NCBI GenBank assembly: GCA_046756245.1
Contig: JBHHVZ010000073.1
Span: 1-14,013, forward strand
Origin: G021776435 sp046756245
GTDB taxonomy: Bacteria; Pseudomonadota; Alphaproteobacteria; Caulobacterales; Parvularculaceae
Reading direction: 5' to 3'
DNA: 14,013 bases
In this document: piece after piece, positions 1-8,043 of the stretch
How the letters are laid out: each line of letters begins with the position of its first letter
How positions within the stretch are numbered: position 1 is the first letter of the stretch
The notes under the pieces: model-generated
What the model was told of the DNA's origin: nothing
What the model saw: the letters and a program-made list of their open reading frames with translations, nothing else
The model's database searches: none
Translations under genes and position numbers: made by a program

Positions 1-3000
1 ATGCATTTCGCCGCGCGGCGGCGAACGGGGCAGACGATCCTGAGTCGCGCCGCCAACTGGCGCGCGCCCTCGAAGCGGCGGACGCGGACGCCGCGGCGAT
101 TATCGACGCCTGGCGCGACGTTCTGGCGGGGAATTCCGATGATGCTGAAGCGCATGAGCGTCTCTCCGTTCAGCTATATGCATGCGGACAATGGGCCGAC
201 GTCATTCCCCATTTGCAGAAAATTGCAGCAAATAGGCCTGATGACCGGGAGAGTCGGATTGCATTGGCGCGCGCGCTCGATGCAGCCGGCGATGCGCGCG
301 AGCAGATCGAAGCCTGGCGCGAGGTTTTGTCGCTCGACGAAAATGATCCATTCGCCCACCGTCGACTGGCCGACTTGCTCGAGAAAACCGACCCGGGCGC
401 GGCGTTAGCCCATCTTGAATTTCTAATTACGCAGGCGCCCGACGGTCTCATTCTCTGGCGCCGTATCGCCACCGCGGCTGGCGCCGCCGGAGAGAAAGAG
501 TGCGAAATGCGCGCATGGCTCCGGATTGTCGAGCTGCATGCGCGGGATATGGAAGCGCATCGGCGTCTGGCTGAAATCTATTACGCGGCCGGAAAGCTGG
601 TTGAGACCGCCCGTCATCTCAACGCCTGGATCGGAGAGCGCGACAGGGATCAGGACGCCTGGATACGACTGGCGCAAGTCAGGGAGCGGCTCGAGGATAC
701 GGACGGCGCGCTCGATGCATGGCGCCGCGCCGCCGCGCTCGGCTCGTTGGACGCAGAAACAAATGTGAAAGTCGGCGCACTGTTCCGGTCGGCCGGGCGT
801 TTGGAAGAAGCGGTCAGCTTTCTTGAAGCAGCGCTTGAAGCGGACGGCGACAACGGTCCTGTCCTGCGCAAGCTGGCGCGAACATGCCGGGCCGCCGGCA
901 TGGAGCGGGCCGAGATCGACGCCTGGCGCCGGCTGTTGGCGGTCGAGCCGGACGACGCGATCGCACATCGCCGTCTCGGCGATCTGTTCTCAGGCCTCAA
1001 GGAAAACGACAAAGCCGCGCCGCATCTGAAACATGCATCCGATGCGGCGCCGGGAAATCTCCGGTTGGCCCGCCGCCTCGCGCATTCAGGCGCGGCGACC
1101 GGCAATGTCGATAATGAAATTGTCGGCTGGCGACGCGTGCTCGATCAGAAGCCGGATGACGAAGAAGCGCCCGCCCGCCTCGCACGGCTTTTGTATGATC
1201 AAAAGAAACTCGCCGAAGCTGCGCCGCATTTGAAACGCGCGTCAGACGCCGACCCGTCCAATAAAGAACTGGCGAGCCGTCTCGCCAGGGCGTGCCGGAA
1301 AGTCTCCGACCCGGCTGGAGAAATCCTTGCTCTTGAGCGCATCGTCGCCTGCGCGCCCGGCGACATAACGGCGCGCCGGCGGCTGAGCGCGCTATACGAC
1401 GCCGCAGGCGATACCGATTGCGCTATCGAACATCTCGAATCTGTCATCGCTGAAAAACCCGGCCAGCCAAGTTTATGGCGTAAAATGGCGGCGTTGCGAC
1501 GCGTCCGCAATGACGTCGACGGCGAGATCGCGGCGCTTAGCGCATTGCTGGCGCTCGAACCGGATAACGCGCGCGGGCATGCGCGCTGCGGACTGCTTTT
1601 GTTCAAACGCCGCGCCGATGCGGAAGCGGCCGAGCATCTGCAGGCGGCGGCGCGCGCGACGCCTGACGACCTGTCGCTGTGGCGCAAACTGGCCCGCTGT
1701 TTCAGAAATATCGGGAATACGGAACGCGAAGCGGAAACGCTGGAGGAGATTCTTCAGCGCAGCGACGGCGACCTTGACGCCCGCCGGCGTCTGACGGCGA
1801 TTCTGCCGAGGCTTGAGCGCGCGCAAGATGCGCTTGATCATCTGCGCGTCTGCGTTCGGCTTGCGCCGGAAAGCGTCGCCGATCAGCGCGCGTTCGCCGA
1901 AGCGCTGTCGGCTACGCCTGATTCGCAGGAGGAAGCCGTCGCCGCCTGGACGCGCCTGCTCGAACTGACGCCGGGCGACCGGCAGGCGCAGTTGCGCCTC
2001 GCTGACCTCTATCTACAGGCGGAACGGGGCGAAGCCGCCGAGGCGATTTACGATACGCTTACAACATCGTTTCCCGAAGATGCAGCGCTTTGGAAAAAAC
2101 GCGCACAGGCCGCGCGCATGCTGCATGGACCGCAGGCCGAAGTCGATATACTTCGCTCGGCGGCCGCCGTCCTTTCCGAGCCCGGCCCGCTGCTTTATGC
2201 GCTGGCTGAGCTTCAGATCGAGCGAGGCGATGACGCCGCCGCCGAAACGGCGCGCGCGGCGTGGGATGCGCATCCCGATCCGGCGCGCTACGGCGGGATC
2301 TGTAACAAACTGGTGCGGGCCCATCGCACATGCGCGGCGGCTTCCGGATACGCCATGCTGGTCCGCGAGACGCCGGAATCTCCCGCCGGCTGGTCAGGAC
2401 TTGGCGACATCATGCTGCGAACGGAGCGCTACAGGCGCGCGTCGGCTTATTTTGCAAAGGCGTACGAAATCACCGGAAACTATGCGGATTGCAAACGCTG
2501 GATCGGCAGTCTTGTTCGGGGTGAACAATTCGAAACGGTCGATGTAAATCGCATCATTCTGGAGGACCCGCGCAACAACAGGAATATGCTGGCGCAGTAT
2601 GCGCAGGCGCTTGCGGGTCTTGGCCGTTATGAGGAGGCGCTGGAAATGGCGGAAGCCCATTACCGGCCCGCCGAAGAGATTCTTCGAGACGGCTTCCTGC
2701 ATTATCTGAAAGTCCGGTTACGCGCACTGAACGACGGAGACGGAGAAACGGCGGAGTCATCCGACGAAAAAATCTTCCTCAAAGCCGAAGAATTGCAGGC
2801 AAGCGGCGATCTTCGGGCGGCGGCGCGGCTCTACGCCAAGAGCGGCGCGCGGCTTCACCGATATTTCGCGCACCGTACGGACGGCGGCGTTGATGTTAAA
2901 GGCCCGGATTTCCTGATTATCGACGCGCCGCGCAGCGGATCGTCGTGGCTGAAAAACTGTCTCAAACGTCACCCGCAATTACGCGTGGCGAACGGCGAAC

Positions 3001-3662
3001 CCAGCTATTTCACCGCCTATGTGCGGTACAGCCCGGTGATCTATGCGAAGTGGTTCGCAACGATCAAACACGCACGCCCCAATGACGAAGACGGCGTTGA
3101 CCGCTCGGCGCCGCTATTCGGGGAAAAAACGCGTGAATATCTGACGATGAGCGATGAGACGATCGCGCTATGTGCGGCGCTCTATCCGAATGTGCGGCTC
3201 ATCTGCGTCGCGCGCGATCCGGTCGAGCGCGCCTGGTCGCATTTGAAGCACCGCAGGCTCGCAGCGCGCGATCCGGGCTTTTACAGGGATGACGACGGCG
3301 CGCTTCCCGAATGGTTATTGAAAATTCTGGAATACGGCCGGTATGAGCGGAATTTGAAAAGGTGGGCGAAGCATTTTCCGCCGGAACATTTTTTTATAGC
3401 GGACTTCAATCGTATTCGCACCGATCCGCTCGAACTTTTAAGCGAGGTCCAGACATTCCTGAGCGTCAGACAGATAAATTTTTCGGACCTGTCGTTCAAC
3501 GAGAAAAATTTCACCGGGGCGACGACGGCGGGCGGCCCGTCGCCGGAAGTCGAACAATTGCTGGCGGATTTTTATAGCGAGGAGCCTTTCAACGTGAACG
3601 AACTGCGGCGCGCCATTGGCGCGGCGCCGCAAGCGCGCCCCAAATCGTCCAAAGCCGCCTGA
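1..3662 (+). CDS. TPR-repeat protein with C-terminal sulfotransferase domain (5' end outside window)
   Basis: The frame is open from base 3, and TPR-type sequence continues upstream of the first in-frame ATG (213), so the true start lies left of the window; about 1,219 residues are visible. Roughly bases 3..2660 encode TPR helices, many with an AWRxxL...PxDxxAxxRLA pattern. The C-terminal part (about 2900..3600) is a sulfotransferase domain. It has a 5'-phosphosulfate loop PRSGSSWL (2928..2951), a GEPSYF segment, a GEKTREYL segment and a 3'-phosphate motif RDPVERAWSH (3213..3242), all typical of the heparan/Sulfotransfer families that move sulfate from PAPS to a sugar or protein hydroxyl. The phosphosulfate loop has Arg where many members have Lys. 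No signal peptide or membrane segment is visible in this part, so it is probably cytosolic, with the TPRs holding a partner or substrate. It lies 15 bases upstream of a glycosyltransferase, probably in one operon. Sulfation of the locus glycan is inferred. Confidence 0.9.
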   Translation, partial: AFRRAAANGADDPESRRQLARALEAADADAAAIIDAWRDVLAGNSDDAEAHERLSVQLYACGQWADVIPHLQKIAANRPDDRESRIALARALDAAGDAREQIEAWREVLSLDENDPFAHRRLADLLEKTDPGAALAHLEFLITQAPDGLILWRRIATAAGAAGEKECEMRAWLRIVELHARDMEAHRRLAEIYYAAGKLVETARHLNAWIGERDRDQDAWIRLAQVRERLEDTDGALDAWRRAAALGSLDAETNVKVGALFRSAGRLEEAVSFLEAALEADGDNGPVLRKLARTCRAAGMERAEIDAWRRLLAVEPDDAIAHRRLGDLFSGLKENDKAAPHLKHASDAAPGNLRLARRLAHSGAATGNVDNEIVGWRRVLDQKPDDEEAPARLARLLYDQKKLAEAAPHLKRASDADPSNKELASRLARACRKVSDPAGEILALERIVACAPGDITARRRLSALYDAAGDTDCAIEHLESVIAEKPGQPSLWRKMAALRRVRNDVDGEIAALSALLALEPDNARGHARCGLLLFKRRADAEAAEHLQAAARATPDDLSLWRKLARCFRNIGNTEREAETLEEILQRSDGDLDARRRLTAILPRLERAQDALDHLRVCVRLAPESVADQRAFAEALSATPDSQEEAVAAWTRLLELTPGDRQAQLRLADLYLQAERGEAAEAIYDTLTTSFPEDAALWKKRAQAARMLHGPQAEVDILRSAAAVLSEPGPLLYALAELQIERGDDAAAETARAAWDAHPDPARYGGICNKLVRAHRTCAAASGYAMLVRETPESPAGWSGLGDIMLRTERYRRASAYFAKAYEITGNYADCKRWIGSLVRGEQFETVDVNRIILEDPRNNRNMLAQYAQALAGLGRYEEALEMAEAHYRPAEEILRDGFLHYLKVRLRALNDGDGETAESSDEKIFLKAEELQASGDLRAAARLYAKSGARLHRYFAHRTDGGVDVKGPDFLIIDAPRSGSSWLKNCLKRHPQLRVANGEPSYFTAYVRYSPVIYAKWFATIKHARPNDEDGVDRSAPLFGEKTREYLTMSDETIALCAALYPNVRLICVARDPVERAWSHLKHRRLAARDPGFYRDDDGALPEWLLKILEYGRYERNLKRWAKHFPPEHFFIADFNRIRTDPLELLSEVQTFLSVRQINFSDLSFNEKNFTGATTAGGPSPEVEQLLADFYSEEPFNVNELRRAIGAAPQARPKSSKAA
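3..2660 (+). repeat. TPR array with a two-repeat (about 68-residue, 204-bp) super-period
   Basis: The repeats alternate between two kinds of 34-residue unit. One carries the AWRRLLxxxPDDxxAxRRLA signature and the other an AAPHLKxAxxxxPxxxxLxRKLA signature. Together they make a unit of 67 to 68 residues that recurs about nine or ten times. Two neighbouring units are close even in DNA: the stretches starting at 1017 and 1221 lie exactly 204 bases apart and share most bases over about 20 positions. The pattern decays after about 2260, with two further recognisable TPR-like segments near 2388..2480 and 2586..2660. The array looks like growth by duplication of two-TPR units. Confidence 0.75.
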
Positions 3663-3665
3663 AAA

Positions 3666-3669
3666 GAGG
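3666..3669 (+). promoter_or_regulatory. Shine-Dalgarno site of the + strand glycosyltransferase
   Basis: GAGG lies in the 15-base gap after the sulfotransferase stop, 8 bases before the ATG at 3678. It supports that start over the out-of-frame ATG at 3674. Confidence 0.6.
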
Positions 3670-3677
3670 TTGAATGT

Positions 3678-5309
3678 ATGACCGTGCCGGATATTGATGA
3701 TCTGCTGCGTGAGTCGCCGATCATTGCGCAAAATAACGAGACTGACCCGTCCGGTAAAAAGCGCGTTCTGATCGCCACCAGCATGGGCGGCTTCAATCAG
3801 GGCGCAGTGACGGAAAAAGCGCTGGCGATCGCGCTGACGCTGCGCGGCGCTGTGGTCGACATTTTTCTTTGCGACGGCGCGCCCGGCTGCCAACTGACGA
3901 AAATCGGCTCCGAACCGCCCGAACGCGTCGTTAAAACCGATGCGCGGGCGCGGTGTCCGAAATGCTTCAGGCAGGGACGCGAGACATTCGAGCCGCTCGG
4001 CGTCGATATTCTCACGCTTGGCGATCATCTTACGCTGGAGGAGCGCGAGGAGGCCGAGCGCGTCGCGGCCAGGTGCTATATCGAGACGTTGCAGGAATTC
4101 ACGCTTGACGGCTGGCGCATCGGCGATCACGCGATGGCCGGCGCGCTACGCTATTTCGCGCGCGGCGACCTGTCGGCCGAACCGCTCGCCGACCCGGTGG
4201 CGCGGAAATTCGTCAAGGCGTCTGTGATAACGGCGCGGGCGATGGCGCGCATTCTTTCGGCGCGCAATTATGACGTCATCGCCTTCAATCACGGCATCTA
4301 CACGCCGCAGGGCGTCATCGGCGAAGTCGCGCGCTCTCGCGGCGTACGCGTCGTCAACTGGAATCCCGCGTACCGCCGTCACTGTTTCATCTTCAGCCAC
4401 GACGAATCCTACCATCATACAATGATCACCGAAGACGTCGCCGCGTGGGAGGATTTGACGCTGACGCCTGACCGGCGCGCCGCGATTGTCGGTTACCTTC
4501 GCGACCGGCGACAGGCGAAAGGCGACTGGATATGGTTCAATGATGCGCCCGACATGTCGTCTCGGGAACTCGCCGATGCGCTCGGGCTCGACGAGCGGCC
4601 GGTCGTCGCCGCGCTCACGAGCGTCGTCTGGGACGCGTGTCTCCACTATGAATCGAATGCGTTCGAAAATCTGAAAGACTGGATGATTCAAACCATCGCC
4701 TGGTTTGCTGAGCGCGCGGACCTGCAGCTTGTCATACGCGTGCATCCGGCTGAGGTTACGGGCTTCGTGAAATCGCGCGATAAAATGGCCGACGCCATCG
4801 CTGATTATTTCCCTGAGCTCCCCGAAAACGTCAAAGTCGTCCCGCCCGAAAGCCCGCTCAGCACCTATTCGCTGATTGACTGCGCCAACGCCGTGCTGGT
4901 CTACAGCACCAAGACCGGCATCGAAGCGTCGGCCGCCGGCGCCCGCGTCATCGTGGCGGGCGAGGCGTGGATCCGCGGCAAGGGATTTACGATGGATGCG
5001 TCGTCGCCCCGATCATACCGGGAAATGCTCGCTCTGCTGCCGTTTCGAGACCGGCTTCCCGAAGACTTGCAGGAGCGCGCGCTGCGTTACGCCTATCACT
5101 TCTTTTTCAGGCGGATGATTGATTTACCGTTTATCGAACCTGTCGAAGCCGCCAAGTTTGCGATCAATGTCGAACGGTTGGAAGATCTCCGCCCGGGAAA
5201 CTATTCCGGCCTCGACTGCATCTGCGACGGGATTCTGGAAGGAACACCGTTCGTCCACGATTGGCCGGCGGAGCCTGTCGCTCAGGCGCCGGCTGCGACG
5301 CGCGCCTGA
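3678..5309 (+). CDS. GT-B-like glycosyltransferase, capsule-synthesis type (paralogue A)
   Basis: This 543-residue protein has no signal peptide or membrane helix. The N-terminal half starts with a Rossmann-like strand (RVLIATSMGG, 29-38) and has four cysteines, C65 (CDG), C71, C93 and C96 (CPKC), followed by NHGIYTPQG (204-212). The C-terminal half carries RVHPAEV (354-360), PPESPLSTY (389-397), YSTKTGIEASAAG (409-421) and AGEAWIRGKGF (427-437). The His-Pro and S/TxxGxE elements recall the capsule-synthesis (KpsC/KpsS-like) and TagF-like GT-B families. It is clearly paralogous to the protein at 10916..12682, sharing HGIYxPQG, AWIRGKGF and YAYHFFFRR. Because the adjacent operon makes a CMP-nonulosonate, I infer that it uses CMP-nonulosonic acid, although the donor cannot be read from sequence. 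The start has a good Shine-Dalgarno site, and the 3' end overlaps the convergent transketolase gene by 28 bp. Confidence 0.85.
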   Translation: MTVPDIDDLLRESPIIAQNNETDPSGKKRVLIATSMGGFNQGAVTEKALAIALTLRGAVVDIFLCDGAPGCQLTKIGSEPPERVVKTDARARCPKCFRQGRETFEPLGVDILTLGDHLTLEEREEAERVAARCYIETLQEFTLDGWRIGDHAMAGALRYFARGDLSAEPLADPVARKFVKASVITARAMARILSARNYDVIAFNHGIYTPQGVIGEVARSRGVRVVNWNPAYRRHCFIFSHDESYHHTMITEDVAAWEDLTLTPDRRAAIVGYLRDRRQAKGDWIWFNDAPDMSSRELADALGLDERPVVAALTSVVWDACLHYESNAFENLKDWMIQTIAWFAERADLQLVIRVHPAEVTGFVKSRDKMADAIADYFPELPENVKVVPPESPLSTYSLIDCANAVLVYSTKTGIEASAAGARVIVAGEAWIRGKGFTMDASSPRSYREMLALLPFRDRLPEDLQERALRYAYHFFFRRMIDLPFIEPVEAAKFAINVERLEDLRPGNYSGLDCICDGILEGTPFVHDWPAEPVAQAPAATRA

Positions 5310-7228
5310 TCCGGAGGCCGCTCCAGCAAATGCAACACGCGTTCGCCGATCTGATCCGGCTGAAAACCGACAGCCTGCAGCACTTCGTCATTGGCGCCGC
5401 AGGGCGGCGTATTCGTCAATCCGATGCGGTCGAGCGCGACGCCTTGGCCGCCGGCCCGCGCCCATGCGCTGAATAAAATGTCGGCGAGGCCGAGGCGTTC
5501 GTAATGATTTTCGATGACGAGCGCGGCGCGCACAGGCGAAAATGTTTCCGCCAGCCAAGCGTCGTCGACATTATTGAGCCAGGGCATGTTGGCGACGCCG
5601 ACAGAGACGCCCTTGCGGCGCAATCGTTCGGCGGCGTCATACGCCTGGGCGAGGCAGACGAGGCCCGATGCGATAATGACCGCGTCCTCGCCGTCGCGCA
5701 CAGCCCAGCCGCGCCCGGCTTTTAAGGATTCAGGCGTTTGCGGTTCATAAGGCGCCGAATAGGGGATTGACGCGAGCCTTACATAGCTCGGCCCGTCATG
5801 AACGTTTACGCACCAGTCGAGTAGCGGCGCCACGTCGCTGGGATGCGCCGGCTCCACCATCGCCATGCCGGGAACGGACCCCAGCGCAGAAACATCGCGT
5901 ACGGACTGATGAGAATGGCCGGGCCCCGCCGGCAAGAGTCCTGCGAGCCCGCCGACATAAACGATTTTCGTGCCTTCCGTTGCATTGTTGTAAATCTGCT
6001 CGTTCGGCCGGGTCGACAGGAAACAGGCGAAGGAATGAACGACGGGCAAAAATCCCTTTAAGGCCATGCCGCCGGCCTGGCTCGCCATGTCCATCTCGGC
6101 GATTCCGCATTCGACGAAGCGCTCCGGGAATTTTTCGCGGAACGGTTCGAGACCCATGTCGACCACGAGGTCGGCGTCGAGCGCGATAATCCTTTCATTC
6201 TTTTTCGCTTGCGTGAGAAGCGCTTCCGTATAGGCCGGTATGAGTCGGACGACGTCCGTTTCCGGCGTGGCGGGCGGGCGGCGGACCGTTTCGTATCGAA
6301 CCTGGGGCAGCCCCGTTTTTTTGGAGCGCTCATTGATGCGCGAAACAAGCTCCTCGACCGCATGGGCGTAATCGTCGCCATTCGGCGCGCCTGAATGGAA
6401 ACGGAACCGTTCGACGTCCGAATCGATGCGCGCGCCCTCCATGAAGGAAACGCCTTTGCCCTTCACGGTGTGCGCGATGATGACGCTGGGCCTGCCGGTC
6501 GTCTCATTCGCTGCTATAAGCGCGCGGGCGACGCCGGCGAAGTCGTGCCCGTCGATTTCCTGTGTATGCCAGCCGAAGGCGGCGAATTTCGCCGCAAGAT
6601 CGCCGAGGTCGGAAGTGCGTGCGACCGCGTAATCCGACTGAAACTTGTTGTGGTCGACGATGACGGTGATTTCTCCGAGCTCGTCATTGGCGGCGGAGAC
6701 AAGCGATTCCCAGATCTGGCCTTCCTGCAGCTCGCCGTCGCCCGTCATGACGTAAATTCGTTTATCCTCGCCGCGCAGGCGATGCGCGAACGCCATGCCT
6801 TTGGCTTTGGAGATTCCCATGCCAAGCGAGCCGGTATTCGCTTCCATGCCGTCGACATGAATGTCGGGATGGCCGGGCAGGCCGTCGATCCGGCGCAGTC
6901 TGTGGATGGCGTCGAACGGCAAATGTCCGAGAGCGGAAAGAACCGCATAAAGCCCCGGCGCGTCATGGCCCTTGGACGAGAAATAGATATCGCCGTCACG
7001 CATATGCTCGAGATAAAGCCAGGCGACGATATCCATACTCGAAAAGCTCGACCCGATATGGCCCGATCCGGCGCCCGCGATCATGGTAAGCGCATTGAGG
7101 CGCGCGAGATCGGCGAATAACGCCGCCCTGTCGGGAGCCGGCGCGTCGGCGGCGCCGACCCTGTCGAAGACGTCTTTATCGGCGTAGTACAACGTTCCGC
7201 TGACGGCCTGGGTGACGAGATCGCCCAC
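5282..7228 (-). CDS. Fused full-length transketolase, ThDP-dependent
   Basis: This 648-residue protein moves two-carbon ketol units between sugars using thiamine diphosphate. The N-terminal (pyrophosphate-binding) half has SGHIGSSFSSMD (55-66), SSKGHDAPGLY (84-94) and the ThDP/Mg motif GDGELQEGQIW (163-173) ending at VDHN (191-194). The C-terminal (pyrimidine-binding) half begins near residue 325 and has the catalytic Glu in ECGIAEMDM (373-381, Glu378), then STRPNEQIYN (405-414) and GPGHSHQSVRD (435-445). Family members in glycan clusters are often split into two genes; here both halves are one chain. About 40 residues precede the transketolase core. The start is GTG, preceded by GGAG (7237..7240) at 8-base spacing, 17 bases after the CMP-synthetase stop. 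As the last gene of a nonulosonate operon it probably supplies or remodels the sugar precursor rather than serving central metabolism; this is inference. Confidence 0.88.
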   Translation of the reverse strand: MGDLVTQAVSGTLYYADKDVFDRVGAADAPAPDRAALFADLARLNALTMIAGAGSGHIGSSFSSMDIVAWLYLEHMRDGDIYFSSKGHDAPGLYAVLSALGHLPFDAIHRLRRIDGLPGHPDIHVDGMEANTGSLGMGISKAKGMAFAHRLRGEDKRIYVMTGDGELQEGQIWESLVSAANDELGEITVIVDHNKFQSDYAVARTSDLGDLAAKFAAFGWHTQEIDGHDFAGVARALIAANETTGRPSVIIAHTVKGKGVSFMEGARIDSDVERFRFHSGAPNGDDYAHAVEELVSRINERSKKTGLPQVRYETVRRPPATPETDVVRLIPAYTEALLTQAKKNERIIALDADLVVDMGLEPFREKFPERFVECGIAEMDMASQAGGMALKGFLPVVHSFACFLSTRPNEQIYNNATEGTKIVYVGGLAGLLPAGPGHSHQSVRDVSALGSVPGMAMVEPAHPSDVAPLLDWCVNVHDGPSYVRLASIPYSAPYEPQTPESLKAGRGWAVRDGEDAVIIASGLVCLAQAYDAAERLRRKGVSVGVANMPWLNNVDDAWLAETFSPVRAALVIENHYERLGLADILFSAWARAGGQGVALDRIGLTNTPPCGANDEVLQAVGFQPDQIGERVLHLLERPPDQARVAAGA

Positions 7229-7245
7229 GATTGAGTCTCCATCGT

Positions 7246-8043
7246 TTATTCGGCTGCGATTCTGGTGAACGCCGGACGGTCGATTTCGGGCAGCCTTGCC
7301 GTCCCGTCCGCCAGCATCAATTCAAGAAGCCGCCAGTCGGCCGGCCTGTTGAGGTCGACGCCTTCATCGTCGCGCGTCAGAAACGGCGCCACGGCGTCGC
7401 CGGCGATGGTTCCGCCTTCGGTCGCCACGCGCGTCCAGGCGATTTCAAGACTGGCGTTCTGTACGTGAACGCGCGGCAGCGCCGCGTATTGGGTCGAGTG
7501 ATAGGGCGTTGCGCCGTCCGCCCCCGATCCGGTCGGAGGCATCGGCAGAAGCGGATGCATGCGGCGCCCGCGGACGATCCACATTTTCCCCGGATGCTGC
7601 GCGCAAAGCTCCACCGCGCGCAATGAGTCAGCGCCAGGGTCTGCGAGAAACTGCTTCCAGGCGCGCGCGATCGTTTCCGGCTTCCGGCATGGGCTCGTCG
7701 GGCGCAGGATTGAAAAGCATTCATAGGCGCGCCCGCGCCGCTCGAGCCAGTCGAGCGCATGGCGGATCCATTCGATGTCCGCCGACTTGTCGCCGGCGAG
7801 GACGGCCGGGCGCAGGAACGGGACTTCCGCGCCGTAATGCCGGGCGATTTCGGCGTAGTCCGCAGAGTCGGTCGACACGATGACAGAATCGCACACGCCT
7901 GACGCGCGTGCGGCGCAGATCGTGTAGGCGATTAACGGATGGCCCGCGAGCGGCGCAATGTTCTTGTCACGGATGCGCTTCGAGCCGGCGCGGGCCGGGA
8001 TAAGCGCGACGAGGCGAGGGGTCTTCGATCGCTTTCCCGTCAT
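7246..8043 (-). CDS. CMP-nonulosonic acid (acylneuraminate) cytidylyltransferase, NeuA/PseF type
   Basis: The enzyme activates a nonulosonic acid with CTP to give the CMP-sugar donor. Its 265 residues include the nucleotide-binding loop IPARAGSKRIRDKN (15-28), STDSADYAEIARHYGAEVPFLRP (57-79), LRPTSP (113-118), CAQHPGKMW (147-155), VQNASLEIAWTR (194-205) and GVDLNRPADW (228-237). These are the family hallmarks, and length is typical of a single-domain enzyme. The Asp-x-Asp pair expected near the C-terminus for metal binding reads Asp230-Leu-Asn232. I believe DxN variants occur in this family, so I do not call it defective. Its ATG overlaps the aldehyde dehydrogenase stop (ATGA), which indicates translational coupling. 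The sugar activated cannot be told from sequence; the neighbouring synthase and phosphatase point to a nonulosonic acid rather than Kdo. Confidence 0.9.
   Translation of the reverse strand: MTGKRSKTPRLVALIPARAGSKRIRDKNIAPLAGHPLIAYTICAARASGVCDSVIVSTDSADYAEIARHYGAEVPFLRPAVLAGDKSADIEWIRHALDWLERRGRAYECFSILRPTSPCRKPETIARAWKQFLADPGADSLRAVELCAQHPGKMWIVRGRRMHPLLPMPPTGSGADGATPYHSTQYAALPRVHVQNASLEIAWTRVATEGGTIAGDAVAPFLTRDDEGVDLNRPADWRLLELMLADGTARLPEIDRPAFTRIAAE

Noticed and set aside
1..408. Reading frame of 135 codons starting at base 1
   Set aside because: It is the wrong frame of the TPR gene: TPR-like sequence runs in the frame starting at base 3, while this one is Arg-rich with no family pattern.
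3438..4130. 230-codon - strand frame across the junction of the two + strand genes
   Set aside because: It is antisense to two well-supported coding regions, spans both, and its Arg-rich composition is typical of GC-rich shadow frames.
6395..7120. 241-codon + strand frame inside the transketolase gene
   Set aside because: Antisense shadow; the - strand frame has clear ThDP motifs in the same bases.
7246..8043. KdsB (CMP-Kdo synthetase) as identity of the cytidylyltransferase
   Set aside because: The QHPGKMW and QNASLEIAWTR segments and the NANS-type synthase in the operon point to the acylneuraminate group, although a KdsC-like phosphatase is nearby.
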